33,573 bases of DNA from an uncultured Bacteroidales bacterium (GTDB lineage: Bacteria; Bacteroidota; Bacteroidia; Bacteroidales; UBA932), in assembly GCA_934667175.1 (NCBI GenBank), contig CAKULN010000030.1:1-33573 (forward strand), written 5' to 3'. The position numbers and the translations under genes are program-made. Each line of letters begins with the position of its first letter. The first letter of the stretch is position 1. Shown here one piece after another: positions 25,294 to 33,009 of this stretch. Under the pieces are notes generated by a model. The model did not search any database. It had not been told where the DNA came from and saw only the letters and a list, made by a program, of their open reading frames with translations.

Positions 25294-27876
25294 ATGAAGA
25301 AGATCGACAGATTCATACTGACCTCATTCATAGGACCATTCTTTATGATCCTGCTTGTGGTCATCTTCATCCTTATGATGCAGTTCCTGTGGGTCTACAT
25401 CGACGAGCTGGTCGGTAAAGGCCTGAGCCTTGGCATCGTGGCGGAGTTTCTTTTCTGGGGAAGCTGCACCGTGCTGCCGCTGGCCCTGCCTCTGGCCACC
25501 CTGCTCGCCTCGATGATGACCATCGGCAACATGGGCGAGAACAATGAGCTCATCGCCCTCAAGGCGGCGGGTATGTCGGTCCTTCGGGTGATGCTTCCCA
25601 TCCTCATCGCCTCGTTCTTCATCAGCGTGGGAACATTCTTTGTCATCAACAACCTCGTGCCGGTCTCCTATAACGAGATCTTCACGCTCAGGGATGACAT
25701 CGGAAAGACCAAGGACGAGATCAAGATCCCTTCAGGAACATTCTACGATGGAGTTGACGGTTATGTTCTCAGGGTCGGAAGCAGAAACGACAAGACCGGC
25801 ATGATGAAAGACGTGATGCTTTACGACCACAACGGCAAGGGCAACACCAGACTCACCCTCGCGGACTCCGCCATCATGAAGATGTCCAAGGACAAATCCT
25901 ATCTGACCTTCAGGATGTACCACGGGACCAACTATCAGGAGACCAACGAGAAAAACTACCGGGACACCTCCCTTCAGCTTCAGAAGATAGATTTCTCGAG
26001 ACAGGAGATGGTCATCGCACTCCAGAACTACGCCTTCCAGAAATCAGACAGCGCAAGATACGGGGATCAGGTGAAGGCTCTCCCTCTTGAGAAACTCCGG
26101 ACGCAAAAGGACTCTCTTGAGGCTTTGAGGGACAGCACCAAATCCCAGCAGATTTTCAGCACGGCCGCCTCCTACATTTTCACGCTGAACAAGCAGCTGG
26201 ACACTACGGCAAGCGGAATCAGCAGGAATTTCAGCGACCCTGGGTTCCTGAGTTTCAAGGATGACCAGTCCACGTCACAGGCATTGAGCAAGGCGGCGGA
26301 CAACGCCCGACAGCTCAAATCCAATCTGGAGAACTACGAATTCGGAGCGTTCGACTACACGGTGCGGCTCCGCTGGACCGCTCTTGAGTTCCTAAGGCGC
26401 TACGGTCAGGCGTTGGCATGCTTCATCATGTTCTTCATCGGAGCTCCGCTCGGAGCATTGATCAGAAAAGGAGGAATCGGTGTCTCCGCCATCATCTCCC
26501 TGTTGTTCTTTGTGCTTTACTGGATAGTGGACATCACTGGAGTTAAGTTGGCCAGGGACGGAAGCATCAGCACAGTGGCGGGGGCCTTCATGTCGGCGGG
26601 AATACTCCTGCCGATCGGACTGTTCCTGACATGGAAGGCGATCCACGACACGGACATTTCAAATTTTGACAGCTTAAAGAATTGGTGGAGAAAGACTAAG
26701 AGTATGTTGGCAGGAATATTCAAAAAGACAAGGATCGTCTACATGGGCACACCGGAGTTCGCTGTGGAGCCACTAAAGGCTCTTCTTGAGCGGAAGTACA
26801 ACATCGTGGGTGTGGTGACAGTGGCGGACAAGCCGAGCGGCCGAGGACAGAAAGTCAATGAAAGCGCTGTCAAGAAGTTTGCTGTCGGGCATGGCATTCC
26901 TGTGCTCCAGCCCGTGAAACTTAAGGATCCTGAGTTTTTAAAGCAGCTCAAGGCTTTGAAGGCCGACCTATTCATTGTCGTGGCGTTCAGAATGCTGCCG
27001 GAGGATGTCTGGGGAATGCCTAAACTCGGCACGTTCAACCTGCACGCCGCGCTTCTGCCTCAGTACCGGGGGGCGGCTCCTATCAACTGGGCTGTGATCA
27101 ACGGGGAGACCAGGACCGGAGCCACGACATTCATGATCGACAAGAACATCGACACGGGAGGGATTATCCTTCGTCAGGGGATAAACATCTCTGACACGGA
27201 CACCGCGGGAGACGTACACGACAAATTGATGGAGATCGGGGCGGAGTTGGTTGTTCAGACCACCCAGGGCATCATCGAGCATAATGTGGACACCCGCACC
27301 CAGAGGAGTTTCATCCAAGGTTCCGAGGTCCTGAAGCCTGCGCCTAAGCTGACCCGGGAGTTGTGCCACATTGACTGGAACGACTCCACAAAACAGATTT
27401 ACAATCTCATACGGGGTTTGAGTCCTTATCCGACGGCGTTCACGGAATTGGTGAAGGAAGGCGGTATCCCGACTCAATTGAAGATTTTCTCTGCCGAAAA
27501 GGTCACCGCTTCCGCACTTGCCGGTGCGCTTCGACAAGCTCAGCGGCCGGCTGGGATGGTCGCTGAGACTGCCGAAGCGACCGTGGTTCGGCAAAGCTCA
27601 CCAACCGTGGTTCGGCAAAGCTCACCAACCGTGGCGGTCCCTGAGCCTGTCGAAGGGACAGTATCTGACACTACCATTCCAGGCAAGGTTCTCACAGACG
27701 GCAAAACTTATCTGTACATCACCACCGCCGATGGTGCCATCTCCTTGAAAGACGTGCAGATAGCCGGAAAGAAGAGGATGGACATCAAGTCGTTCCTCGC
27801 AGGATTACGAGAGCCGGAGACCTTCACAACCTCCGCAGGCACATCCAAGGCCGAGATAGCCAAGACAAAGGCGTGA
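25294..27876 (+). CDS. fmt: LptG-type permease fused in frame to methionyl-tRNA formyltransferase
   Basis: One open frame of 860 codons with two complete parts. Residues 1-465 are a YjgP/YjgQ (LptF/LptG) permease with three helices at the N-terminus, a long periplasmic part (about 120-365), and three helices at the end; it moves lipopolysaccharide towards the outer membrane. Residues about 478-860 are methionyl-tRNA formyltransferase: TRIVYMGTPEFAVEPLKALL, then NLHAALLPQYRGAAPINWAV with the catalytic Asn and His, and MIDKNIDTGGII with the Asp. The usual Ser after the His is Ala here. There is no stop between them; an ATG at 26704 (codon 471) could start Fmt separately. Residues about 743-789, in the C-terminal domain, come from hairpin repeats (27521-27659). 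Confidence 0.85.
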   Translation: MKKIDRFILTSFIGPFFMILLVVIFILMMQFLWVYIDELVGKGLSLGIVAEFLFWGSCTVLPLALPLATLLASMMTIGNMGENNELIALKAAGMSVLRVMLPILIASFFISVGTFFVINNLVPVSYNEIFTLRDDIGKTKDEIKIPSGTFYDGVDGYVLRVGSRNDKTGMMKDVMLYDHNGKGNTRLTLADSAIMKMSKDKSYLTFRMYHGTNYQETNEKNYRDTSLQLQKIDFSRQEMVIALQNYAFQKSDSARYGDQVKALPLEKLRTQKDSLEALRDSTKSQQIFSTAASYIFTLNKQLDTTASGISRNFSDPGFLSFKDDQSTSQALSKAADNARQLKSNLENYEFGAFDYTVRLRWTALEFLRRYGQALACFIMFFIGAPLGALIRKGGIGVSAIISLLFFVLYWIVDITGVKLARDGSISTVAGAFMSAGILLPIGLFLTWKAIHDTDISNFDSLKNWWRKTKSMLAGIFKKTRIVYMGTPEFAVEPLKALLERKYNIVGVVTVADKPSGRGQKVNESAVKKFAVGHGIPVLQPVKLKDPEFLKQLKALKADLFIVVAFRMLPEDVWGMPKLGTFNLHAALLPQYRGAAPINWAVINGETRTGATTFMIDKNIDTGGIILRQGINISDTDTAGDVHDKLMEIGAELVVQTTQGIIEHNVDTRTQRSFIQGSEVLKPAPKLTRELCHIDWNDSTKQIYNLIRGLSPYPTAFTELVKEGGIPTQLKIFSAEKVTASALAGALRQAQRPAGMVAETAEATVVRQSSPTVVRQSSPTVAVPEPVEGTVSDTTIPGKVLTDGKTYLYITTADGAISLKDVQIAGKKRMDIKSFLAGLREPETFTTSAGTSKAEIAKTKA
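27521..27659. repeat. Hairpin-repeat cassette inside the Fmt part
   Basis: Units: 27521-27550 (core TTCGACAAGCTCAG with CCGG-type flanks), 27558-27582 (arms GGTCGCT/AGCGACC with two changes in the core), 27585-27606 and 27609-27630 (GGTTCGG...CCAACC, 24-bp period) and 27636-27659 (arms GTCCCT/AGGGAC). All are open in the fmt frame. Flanking residues fit the Fmt C-terminal domain (LKIFSAEKV before, IPGKVLTDGKTYLYI after), so the cassette sits in a loop between strands. Confidence 0.9.
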
Positions 27877-28547
27877 TGGAAGCTGTCATCATCTGTAAGG
27901 GCGACTTCCCGAAAAAGGAATATCCCCGCGAACTTCTCCGCAGGGCCGATGTGATCATCTGCTGCGACGGGGCTCTTGAGGCGTTTCTCCGTAACCGCGA
28001 CAAGATATTCAAAGGACGCCGCGACCCTGATGTCATAATCGGCGACATGGACTCCCTTTCCAAGAGGCTGATGAAGGGATATTCAAGCATTGCGATAAAG
28101 GAGGAGGAGCAGGAGACAAACGACCAGACGAAGGCGTTCCGCTATCTGCTGAAGCATTGGCCGGAAGTGAAGACCGTGCATATCCTGGGCGCCACCGGCA
28201 AGCGTGAGGCCCACACCATCGGCAACCTTGGACAGATTATGGAATATGCCAGACTTTACGGTGCGAGCGGCAACCCCGAAGAGGACGAAGTCTACGTTGA
28301 CGCCGTGTCAGACTACTCCACGGCTTTCGCCCTGACGGATTCTTGCGAATTGTTTGTCGGAGAAGGCAGGGCCGTGTCCATATTCAGTCCCGACAATTCT
28401 TTGAATATCAAGTCAGAGGGATTGGTTTGGCAGACAAGCGGAGTGGTTTTCGACAATTGGTGGCAGGCCACTCTCAACCGCGCGTCCTCAGATGTAGTCA
28501 AACTTACGTTCTCCCATAAGTCGATCGCACTCATCATTCTGGATTAA
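27876..28547 (+). CDS. Thiamine pyrophosphokinase
   Basis: 223 residues from the ATG at 27876, which overlaps the stop of the gene before it (TGATG). Motifs of the family are present: ICCDGALEAFL near the N-terminus, DVIIGDMDSLSKRL, ETNDQTKAFRYLL, and ILGATGKREAHTIGN, which together bind ATP and magnesium and hold thiamine. It turns thiamine into the cofactor thiamine pyrophosphate. The C-terminal domain (YSTAFALTDSCELFVGEGRAV, about residues 145-223) is the usual beta-sandwich. The only thiamine gene here. Confidence 0.92.
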   Translation: MEAVIICKGDFPKKEYPRELLRRADVIICCDGALEAFLRNRDKIFKGRRDPDVIIGDMDSLSKRLMKGYSSIAIKEEEQETNDQTKAFRYLLKHWPEVKTVHILGATGKREAHTIGNLGQIMEYARLYGASGNPEEDEVYVDAVSDYSTAFALTDSCELFVGEGRAVSIFSPDNSLNIKSEGLVWQTSGVVFDNWWQATLNRASSDVVKLTFSHKSIALIILD

Positions 28548-28882
28548 CCTGCCGGTTACTTCAATGCTTCGACAAGCTCAGCAACCGAAGGGTGTTCGGT
28601 CTTCGATGCTTCGACAAGCTCAGCAGCCGAAGAGTGTTCGGTCTTTGATGCTTCGACAGGCTCGGCAGCCGAAGGGTGTTCGGTCTTTGATGCTTCGACA
28701 GGCTCGGCAGCCGAAGGGTGTTCGGTCTTTGATGCTTCGACAAGCTCAGCAGCCGAAGGGACCAGAGTGTTTTGGTCGCTGAGCCTGTCGAAGCGACTCT
28801 GCCTGGCAGAATCTAATGTCACATCAATAATCATTTCAGATTTTTTAGTTATTTTTACGGAACATTTGGCTTACACAAAACT
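28548..28882 (+). promoter_or_regulatory. Intergenic stretch with array and possible promoter
   Basis: 335 bases without a supported gene. The first 250 are the 42-bp array. After it an AT-rich tract holds TATTTTTA (28851-28858), one change from TAnnTTTG, about 25 bases before the ATG at 28883. It may drive the polyferredoxin and aldo/keto reductase genes. No clear terminator follows the thiamine pyrophosphokinase gene; the array's hairpins could help stop transcripts. Confidence 0.4.
28564..28798. repeat. 42-bp tandem array of the hairpin-repeat core
   Basis: Units start at 28564, 28606, 28648, 28690 and 28732, an exact 42-bp period (14 codons), each with ATGCTTCGACA[AG]GCTC plus a GTGTTCGGTCTT-type spacer. 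The fifth unit is incomplete, and a facing GGTCGCT...AGCGACT hairpin ends the array at 28774-28798. Units differ by only one to three bases, so the expansion looks recent. Open frames run through it on both strands because the period is a multiple of three, but it lies between genes and I do not call a protein. Confidence 0.93.
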
Positions 28883-30505
28883 ATGCTCCGAAAAATTAGA
28901 ATCACTCTGGCAGCCCTCTGCTTCGTGGCGATCACGCTGCTGTTTCTGGACTTCACCGGAACAATTCATCTTTGGTTCGGCTGGCTGGCCAAGATCCAGT
29001 TCCTACCGGCAGTCCTGGCTCTCAACGTGGCCGTGGTAGCGGTTCTTCTGCTTCTCACGCTGATCTTCGGCAGAATCTACTGCTCGGTGATCTGCCCTAT
29101 GGGCGTGTTCCAGGACTGCGTCTCCAATCTCAGCTCAAGAAGAAAAGGCAAAAAGGCAAGGTTCACATATTCAAAGGAAAAGAAATGGCTCCGCTATGGG
29201 ATGCTGGTGTTTTTTGTGGTGACGCTTGTCGCCGGCCTCAATGCGATCGCCGTGCTTCTGGCTCCTTACAGCGCCTACGGCCGGATGGTCCAGAGCCTTC
29301 TCGCGCCGGTTTGGCAGTGGGGCAACAATCTGCTCGCATGGATCGCCGAGAGACGGGACAGCTATGCTTTTGTCACCAAGGAGGTGTGGCTCAAGAGTCT
29401 GCCGACATTGATCATCGCGGCCGTCACGTTCGCCGTGGTGGTGATCCTTGCATGGAAAAACGGCAGAACCTATTGCAACACAATCTGTCCGGTCGGAACT
29501 GTCCTGAGTTTCTTCTCACGGTTCGCGATGTTCCGCCCTATGATCGACAAGTCCAAGTGCAAGAGCTGCCATGCGTGTGAGAAGAAGTGCAAGGCGGCGT
29601 GCATAGATGTTGACAATCACCAGATTGACCACAGTAGGTGTGTGGACTGCTTTGACTGCATCGATTCTTGCAGGTTGGGAGCGCTTAAGTACCGTTTCGC
29701 ATGGGGACGTTCGGTCACTTCGACAGGCTCAGTGACCGATACTCATCGCGCGGCATCTCCGGTCGCTGAGCCTGTCGAAGCGACTGTGGTTCGGCAAGGC
29801 TCACCAACCGTGGTTCGACAGGGCTCACCAACCACCGAAGTGACGGACAATGGCCGAAGAGCATTTCTGATAGGCGGCGCAGCCGTTATCGGAGGATCAC
29901 TCTTGTCTTCCATTCCGATGAAGGCCGAAGAAGAAGAGATCAAGGACAAGAAACGCGACGGAGGTTTCGCGGAGATCATTCCCAAGAAGGCTCCGAAGAG
30001 AAGGAACCCGATCACTCCGTTTGGATCACAAAGCATAGAACATTTCTACCAGCACTGCACTGCCTGCCAGCTGTGCGTGACTGTCTGCCCGAACAATGTT
30101 CTCAGACCATCCTCCAGACTAGAGCATCTGATGCAGCCGGAGATGTCTTTTGAAAAGGGTTACTGCCGTCCGGAGTGCGTTAAATGCTCCGAGGTCTGCC
30201 CGGCAGGGGCCATACTTAAGATCACACCGGAAGAAAAGACCAGCTGGAAAGTCGGCACAGCCGGCGTTGACTATGATCTTTGTGTTGTCAACCGGGACGG
30301 GGTACACTGCGGCAACTGCGCCCGTCACTGCCCTGTGGGTGCCATCAAGATGGTAAAAAAGAATCCGGATGACGAGAAGAGCCTCAGGATCCCTTCGGTC
30401 AACGAAGAGAAGTGCATCGGATGCGGAGCGTGCGAGAACCTCTGCCCTTCCCGTCCAATCAGCGCCATCACCGTCAACGGATACGAAGTTCATCACAATG
30501 TTTAA
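28883..30505 (+). CDS. Membrane polyferredoxin, NapH/CcoG-like
   Basis: 540 residues in two modules. Residues 1-195 carry about four membrane helices and the CxxxCP motifs of the NapH-type family (YCSVICPMGVFQDC and YCNTICPVGTVLSFF). Residues 225-275 hold ferredoxin clusters CKSCHACEKKCKAAC and CVDCFDCIDSCRLGAL. Residues about 277-317 come from hairpin repeats. Next is a twin-Arg stretch with a hydrophobic core (RRAFLIGGAAVIGGSLLSS, about 324-342) and a second ferredoxin module with four clusters: CTACQLCVTVCPNNV, CRPECVKCSEVCPAGA, CGNCARHCPVGAI and CIGCGACENLCPSRPIS. It probably passes electrons across the membrane to the exported reductase encoded next. Electron donor unknown. Confidence 0.87.
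   Translation: MLRKIRITLAALCFVAITLLFLDFTGTIHLWFGWLAKIQFLPAVLALNVAVVAVLLLLTLIFGRIYCSVICPMGVFQDCVSNLSSRRKGKKARFTYSKEKKWLRYGMLVFFVVTLVAGLNAIAVLLAPYSAYGRMVQSLLAPVWQWGNNLLAWIAERRDSYAFVTKEVWLKSLPTLIIAAVTFAVVVILAWKNGRTYCNTICPVGTVLSFFSRFAMFRPMIDKSKCKSCHACEKKCKAACIDVDNHQIDHSRCVDCFDCIDSCRLGALKYRFAWGRSVTSTGSVTDTHRAASPVAEPVEATVVRQGSPTVVRQGSPTTEVTDNGRRAFLIGGAAVIGGSLLSSIPMKAEEEEIKDKKRDGGFAEIIPKKAPKRRNPITPFGSQSIEHFYQHCTACQLCVTVCPNNVLRPSSRLEHLMQPEMSFEKGYCRPECVKCSEVCPAGAILKITPEEKTSWKVGTAGVDYDLCVVNRDGVHCGNCARHCPVGAIKMVKKNPDDEKSLRIPSVNEEKCIGCGACENLCPSRPISAITVNGYEVHHNV
29713..29833. repeat. Hairpin-repeat cassette inside the polyferredoxin gene
   Basis: Four units in the same order as at 410-533: 29713-29737 (arms GGTCACT/AGTGACC), 29761-29785 (arms GGTCGCT/AGCGACT), 29788-29809 and 29812-29833 (GGTTCG...CCAACC, 24-bp period). 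The spacer between the first two units is 23 bases here and 26 at 435-460, a difference of one codon. The cassette separates the first ferredoxin module from the twin-Arg stretch and stays in frame. Confidence 0.92.
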
Positions 30506-30566
30506 CCGGTCACGAGACAGCCTCTCAAAGGATGCAATCCCAAGAGACGTCGTCTCATCAAATTCT

Positions 30567-31961
30567 ATGAATATGAAAGAGAATATTAACAGAAGAGAAT
30601 TTCTCAAAAGGGCCGGTACCGGTACAGCGGCCGTGGGAGCGTTGGCTCTTGCCGGGGCATGCGCACCTAAAAAGACAGCCGAGACACTCCTTGATGGAGA
30701 CAATGATAATGTGTTGGAGAACGGCGACATGGAGATGCGCAAGAATCCGGGCAACGGGGATCTGGTCTCGCTGCTTGGCTACGGCTGCATGCGCTTCACC
30801 ATGAAGAAAGACGAGAACGGCAAGGACATCGTGGATCAGGACAATGCCAACAAACTGATTGACTACGCCTTGGCTCACGGAGTGAACTACTACGACACAT
30901 CACCGGTCTATCTTCAGGGGCTTTCCGAGGAGGCTGTCGGCAACGCGCTAAGCAGACACCCAAGGAACTCCTACTACATCGCCACGAAACTGTCCAACTT
31001 CAGCGACCACTCCAGAGCCGCGTCCCTGAAACTGTACAACGATTCGTTCAATTACCTCCAGACTGACTATCTGGACTACTACCTGCTTCACTCCCTCGGC
31101 CGGGGAGGCCTTGAGGCTTTCGATGACAGGTTCGTGAACAACGGGATGATGGATCTGCTTCAGGCAGACCGTGAGAAAGGCAAGATCCGCCAGCTCGGCC
31201 TCTCCTTCCACGGCAACCAACAACAGTTCGACGAGCTTCTGAAACTGCACGACAAGTACCACTGGGATTTCGTACAGATCCAGATGAACTATTTCGACTG
31301 GAAACACGCTGACGGTCAGCGCAATGTCAACGCCGAGTACCTGTACGACGAACTTGACAGGAGAGAAATCCCGATAGTGATAATGGAGCCTCTTCAGGGC
31401 GGCCGTCTGGCCAATCCTGCGGAAAGCGTCGTGAACAGGCTCAAGGAACGCGACCCTAAGGCCTCTCTCGCTTCGTGGGCGTTCAGGTTCGTGGGATCGT
31501 ACCCGAGAATCCTGACTGTTCTCAGCGGGATGGTCTATCAGGAGCATCTTGAAGACAACCTGCGCACTTTCAAGGACTTCAAGTACCTGACCGATGATGA
31601 GAAGGAGTTCCTCGGCACGGAGATCGCCGGCATCATGGCCAGCTTCCCTACCATCAACTGCAACGACTGCAAGTACTGCATGCCATGCCCTTACGGAGTT
31701 GACATTCCGGGAATATTCAAACATTACAATGAGTGCGTCAACGAAGGGGAGATCGCCCAGAGCACCGAGCAGGAGAACTACCGCAGACTGCGCCGGGCCT
31801 ATCTCGTGAGCTACGACCGCGCCATCCCGACCGTCCGTCAGGCCAGCCACTGCATCGGCTGCAAGCAGTGCATCGAACACTGTCCGCAAAGCATCTCGAT
31901 TCCCCGTGAGCTCCGTCGCATCGAATCCTACGTCGAGAAGCTCAAACGTAACACGCTATAG
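30567..31961 (+). CDS. Tat-exported aldo/keto reductase with ferredoxin domain
   Basis: About 464 residues. The start has a twin-arginine signal NRREFLKRAGTG, a hydrophobic core and ALAGACAP, which could be a lipidation site. The aldo/keto reductase barrel follows: YYDTSPVYLQ (Asp and Tyr), IATKLS (Lys), YYLLHSLGRGG (His), so the tetrad appears complete. The C-terminal part has Cys clusters CNDCKYCMPCPYGVDIPG and CIGCKQCIEHCPQSISIP, as in ferredoxin-linked members. With the polyferredoxin encoded 61 bases upstream it may make an extracytoplasmic reductase fed by electrons from the membrane. The substrate is unknown. ATG at 30573 is an alternative start; the longer frame from 30369 overlaps the previous gene. 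Confidence 0.9.
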   Translation: MNMKENINRREFLKRAGTGTAAVGALALAGACAPKKTAETLLDGDNDNVLENGDMEMRKNPGNGDLVSLLGYGCMRFTMKKDENGKDIVDQDNANKLIDYALAHGVNYYDTSPVYLQGLSEEAVGNALSRHPRNSYYIATKLSNFSDHSRAASLKLYNDSFNYLQTDYLDYYLLHSLGRGGLEAFDDRFVNNGMMDLLQADREKGKIRQLGLSFHGNQQQFDELLKLHDKYHWDFVQIQMNYFDWKHADGQRNVNAEYLYDELDRREIPIVIMEPLQGGRLANPAESVVNRLKERDPKASLASWAFRFVGSYPRILTVLSGMVYQEHLEDNLRTFKDFKYLTDDEKEFLGTEIAGIMASFPTINCNDCKYCMPCPYGVDIPGIFKHYNECVNEGEIAQSTEQENYRRLRRAYLVSYDRAIPTVRQASHCIGCKQCIEHCPQSISIPRELRRIESYVEKLKRNTL

Positions 31962-32187
31962 ATAACTCAATAAATCACTGAATATCAAAGGGTGGGACGC
32001 CACACACTCACTCTCAACAAGTTACAAATTCGTGGCGGGAGATTCGGGAGGGCAGCGTTTCAGAACATGCACATTTACAACACATTGCAAAACACGGGCT
32101 GCAACTCGGAAAAATATTCGCCACAAATAGTGAATATTCAAAGGTTTTGACTATCTTTGCAGTCCGCTACAGAAACAGCGGGTCATT
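31962..32187. other. Intergenic region before tRNA-Ser
   Basis: 226 bases with no supported gene. It contains TGAATAT sites at 31979-31985 and a full palindrome TGAATATTCA at 32131-32140, close to the tRNA promoter. No clear terminator was seen after the reductase gene; a short CGCCAC/GTGGCG pair is too far apart to count. Confidence 0.6.
32152..32159 (+). promoter_or_regulatory. -7 box of the tRNA-Ser gene
   Basis: TATCTTTG is a perfect TAnnTTTG match, 28 bases before the 5' end of the mature tRNA. A -33 element is not distinct; the palindrome TGAATATTCA (32131-32140) occupies the spacer. Confidence 0.65.
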
Positions 32188-32275
32188 GGAGAGATGCTCG
32201 AGTGGCTGAAGAGGCACGCCTGGAAAGCGTGTGGCCTCCCAAAGGGGCTCGCGAGTTCGAATCTCGCTCTCTCCG
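32188..32275 (+). tRNA. tRNA-Ser (anticodon GGA)
   Basis: 88-nt class II tRNA. Acceptor stem GGAGAGA (32188-32194) pairs with TCTCTCC (32268-32274), discriminator G at 32275. The anticodon stem CACGC/GCGTG encloses the loop CTGGAAA, with anticodon GGA at 32222-32224, which reads UCC and UCU. It has a long variable arm (CCTCCCAAAGGGG) and the T-arm GCGAG-TTCGAAT-CTCGC. CCA is not encoded. Confidence 0.96.
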
Positions 32276-32281
32276 CTGAAA

Positions 32282-32318
32282 ACGGCTTTGCAGACAAACT
32301 GCAGAGCCGTTATATTTT
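32282..32318 (+). terminator. Rho-independent terminator after tRNA-Ser
   Basis: A 12-bp stem with one mismatch (ACGGCTTTGCAG at 32282-32293 against CTGCAGAGCCGT at 32299-32310), five-base loop, then TATATTTT. It lies seven bases after the tRNA. Confidence 0.85.
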
Positions 32319-32369
32319 AGTGGCAGGTCCGGAGACAGTCCCTCCGTCTCCGGAATGTCAATCGGGAAC

Positions 32370-32405
32370 AAAAAAAAGAGACCCGCGCAACCTGTGCGGA
32401 TCTCT
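32370..32405 (-). terminator. Rho-independent terminator of the Ig-like lipoprotein gene
   Basis: A 13-bp stem with two mismatches (32377-32389 against 32393-32405) around a three-base loop. On the minus strand seven T follow (A-run at 32370-32376). It is placed 38 bases after the stop of the gene at 32443. Confidence 0.85.
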
Positions 32406-32442
32406 CTACCAAAATAAATGGGATCGATTCTTTGGTCGATTG

Positions 32443-33009
32443 TTACTCTACCTTGATCGCAACCTCACCGGTCTTGCCGTCCTTGTCGGTCACGGTAAGA
32501 GTGGTTGTTCCGGCCTTGACACCTTTCACGGTGACGGCGGTCTCATTCACGGTGGCGGTAGCGACAGTCTCATCAGCAACTTTCACGGTGTATGGAGCGG
32601 TGCCTGACTTGACCGTCACAACATCTTCCTTCTCCACTCCGACAGAGACCTCAGCTTTGTCAAACTCCAATTTCTCGGCAACAGCCTTTACCGTTACGGT
32701 AAACGAGCCAGCCGCCTGATCTTTATCGACAACGGAGATAGTGGCTGTACCCTCCGCCACACCTGTAACGGTGATCTTCTCTTTCTCCACCGTCACTGTG
32801 GCGATCTTCTCATCACTGGACTTGACGGTGTACGGCTGCGTGCCGTTCTTTACTGTAACCTCTGCGGTCTTCCCGGCCTCAACCTCAACCTTGGTCTCGC
32901 TGAAAGAGAGTGGATCCGGAGTCTTGTTGTCGTTCTTGTCGCAAGAGACGAATGCGAATGAGCCAAGGCAGAAAGCCGCCATTACAACTGAACTGAAAAA
33001 ACTTTTCAT
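32443..33009 (-). CDS. Surface or periplasmic lipoprotein with two Ig-like repeats
   Basis: 188 residues. The signal peptide ends in a lipobox-like SFAFVSC, followed by Asp-Lys-Asn-Asp, an acidic start common in exported lipoproteins of Bacteroidota. The rest is two copies of a Big_2-like domain (about residues 33-110 and 111-188), each with the pattern VEAGKTAEVTV / VSVGVEKEDVVTV, then PYTVK, VATVTV and G-x-A/K-x-G-T. Such domains mediate adhesion or spacing on the surface. It has its own terminator. No partner domain is present. Confidence 0.88.
   Translation of the reverse strand: MKSFFSSVVMAAFCLGSFAFVSCDKNDNKTPDPLSFSETKVEVEAGKTAEVTVKNGTQPYTVKSSDEKIATVTVEKEKITVTGVAEGTATISVVDKDQAAGSFTVTVKAVAEKLEFDKAEVSVGVEKEDVVTVKSGTAPYTVKVADETVATATVNETAVTVKGVKAGTTTLTVTDKDGKTGEVAIKVE

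Noticed and set aside
28564..28798. Possible CRISPR array
   Set aside because: The whole 42-bp unit is repeated, including the spacer part, and there are no variable spacers or cas genes.
28556..28834. Minus-strand 92-codon frame with AAELVEASKTEHPS repeats, and plus-strand 72-codon frame in the same place
   Set aside because: Both arise because the 42-bp array has a period divisible by three. No start signal, no family, and both strands are equally open.
30369..30566. Upstream extension of the aldo/keto reductase frame
   Set aside because: It overlaps the polyferredoxin gene by 137 bases and the Tat signal begins properly only at 30567-30573.
32188..32340. tRNA-Ser as an integration site for a mobile element
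   Set aside because: No integrase gene or repeat of the tRNA 3' end was seen in the window.
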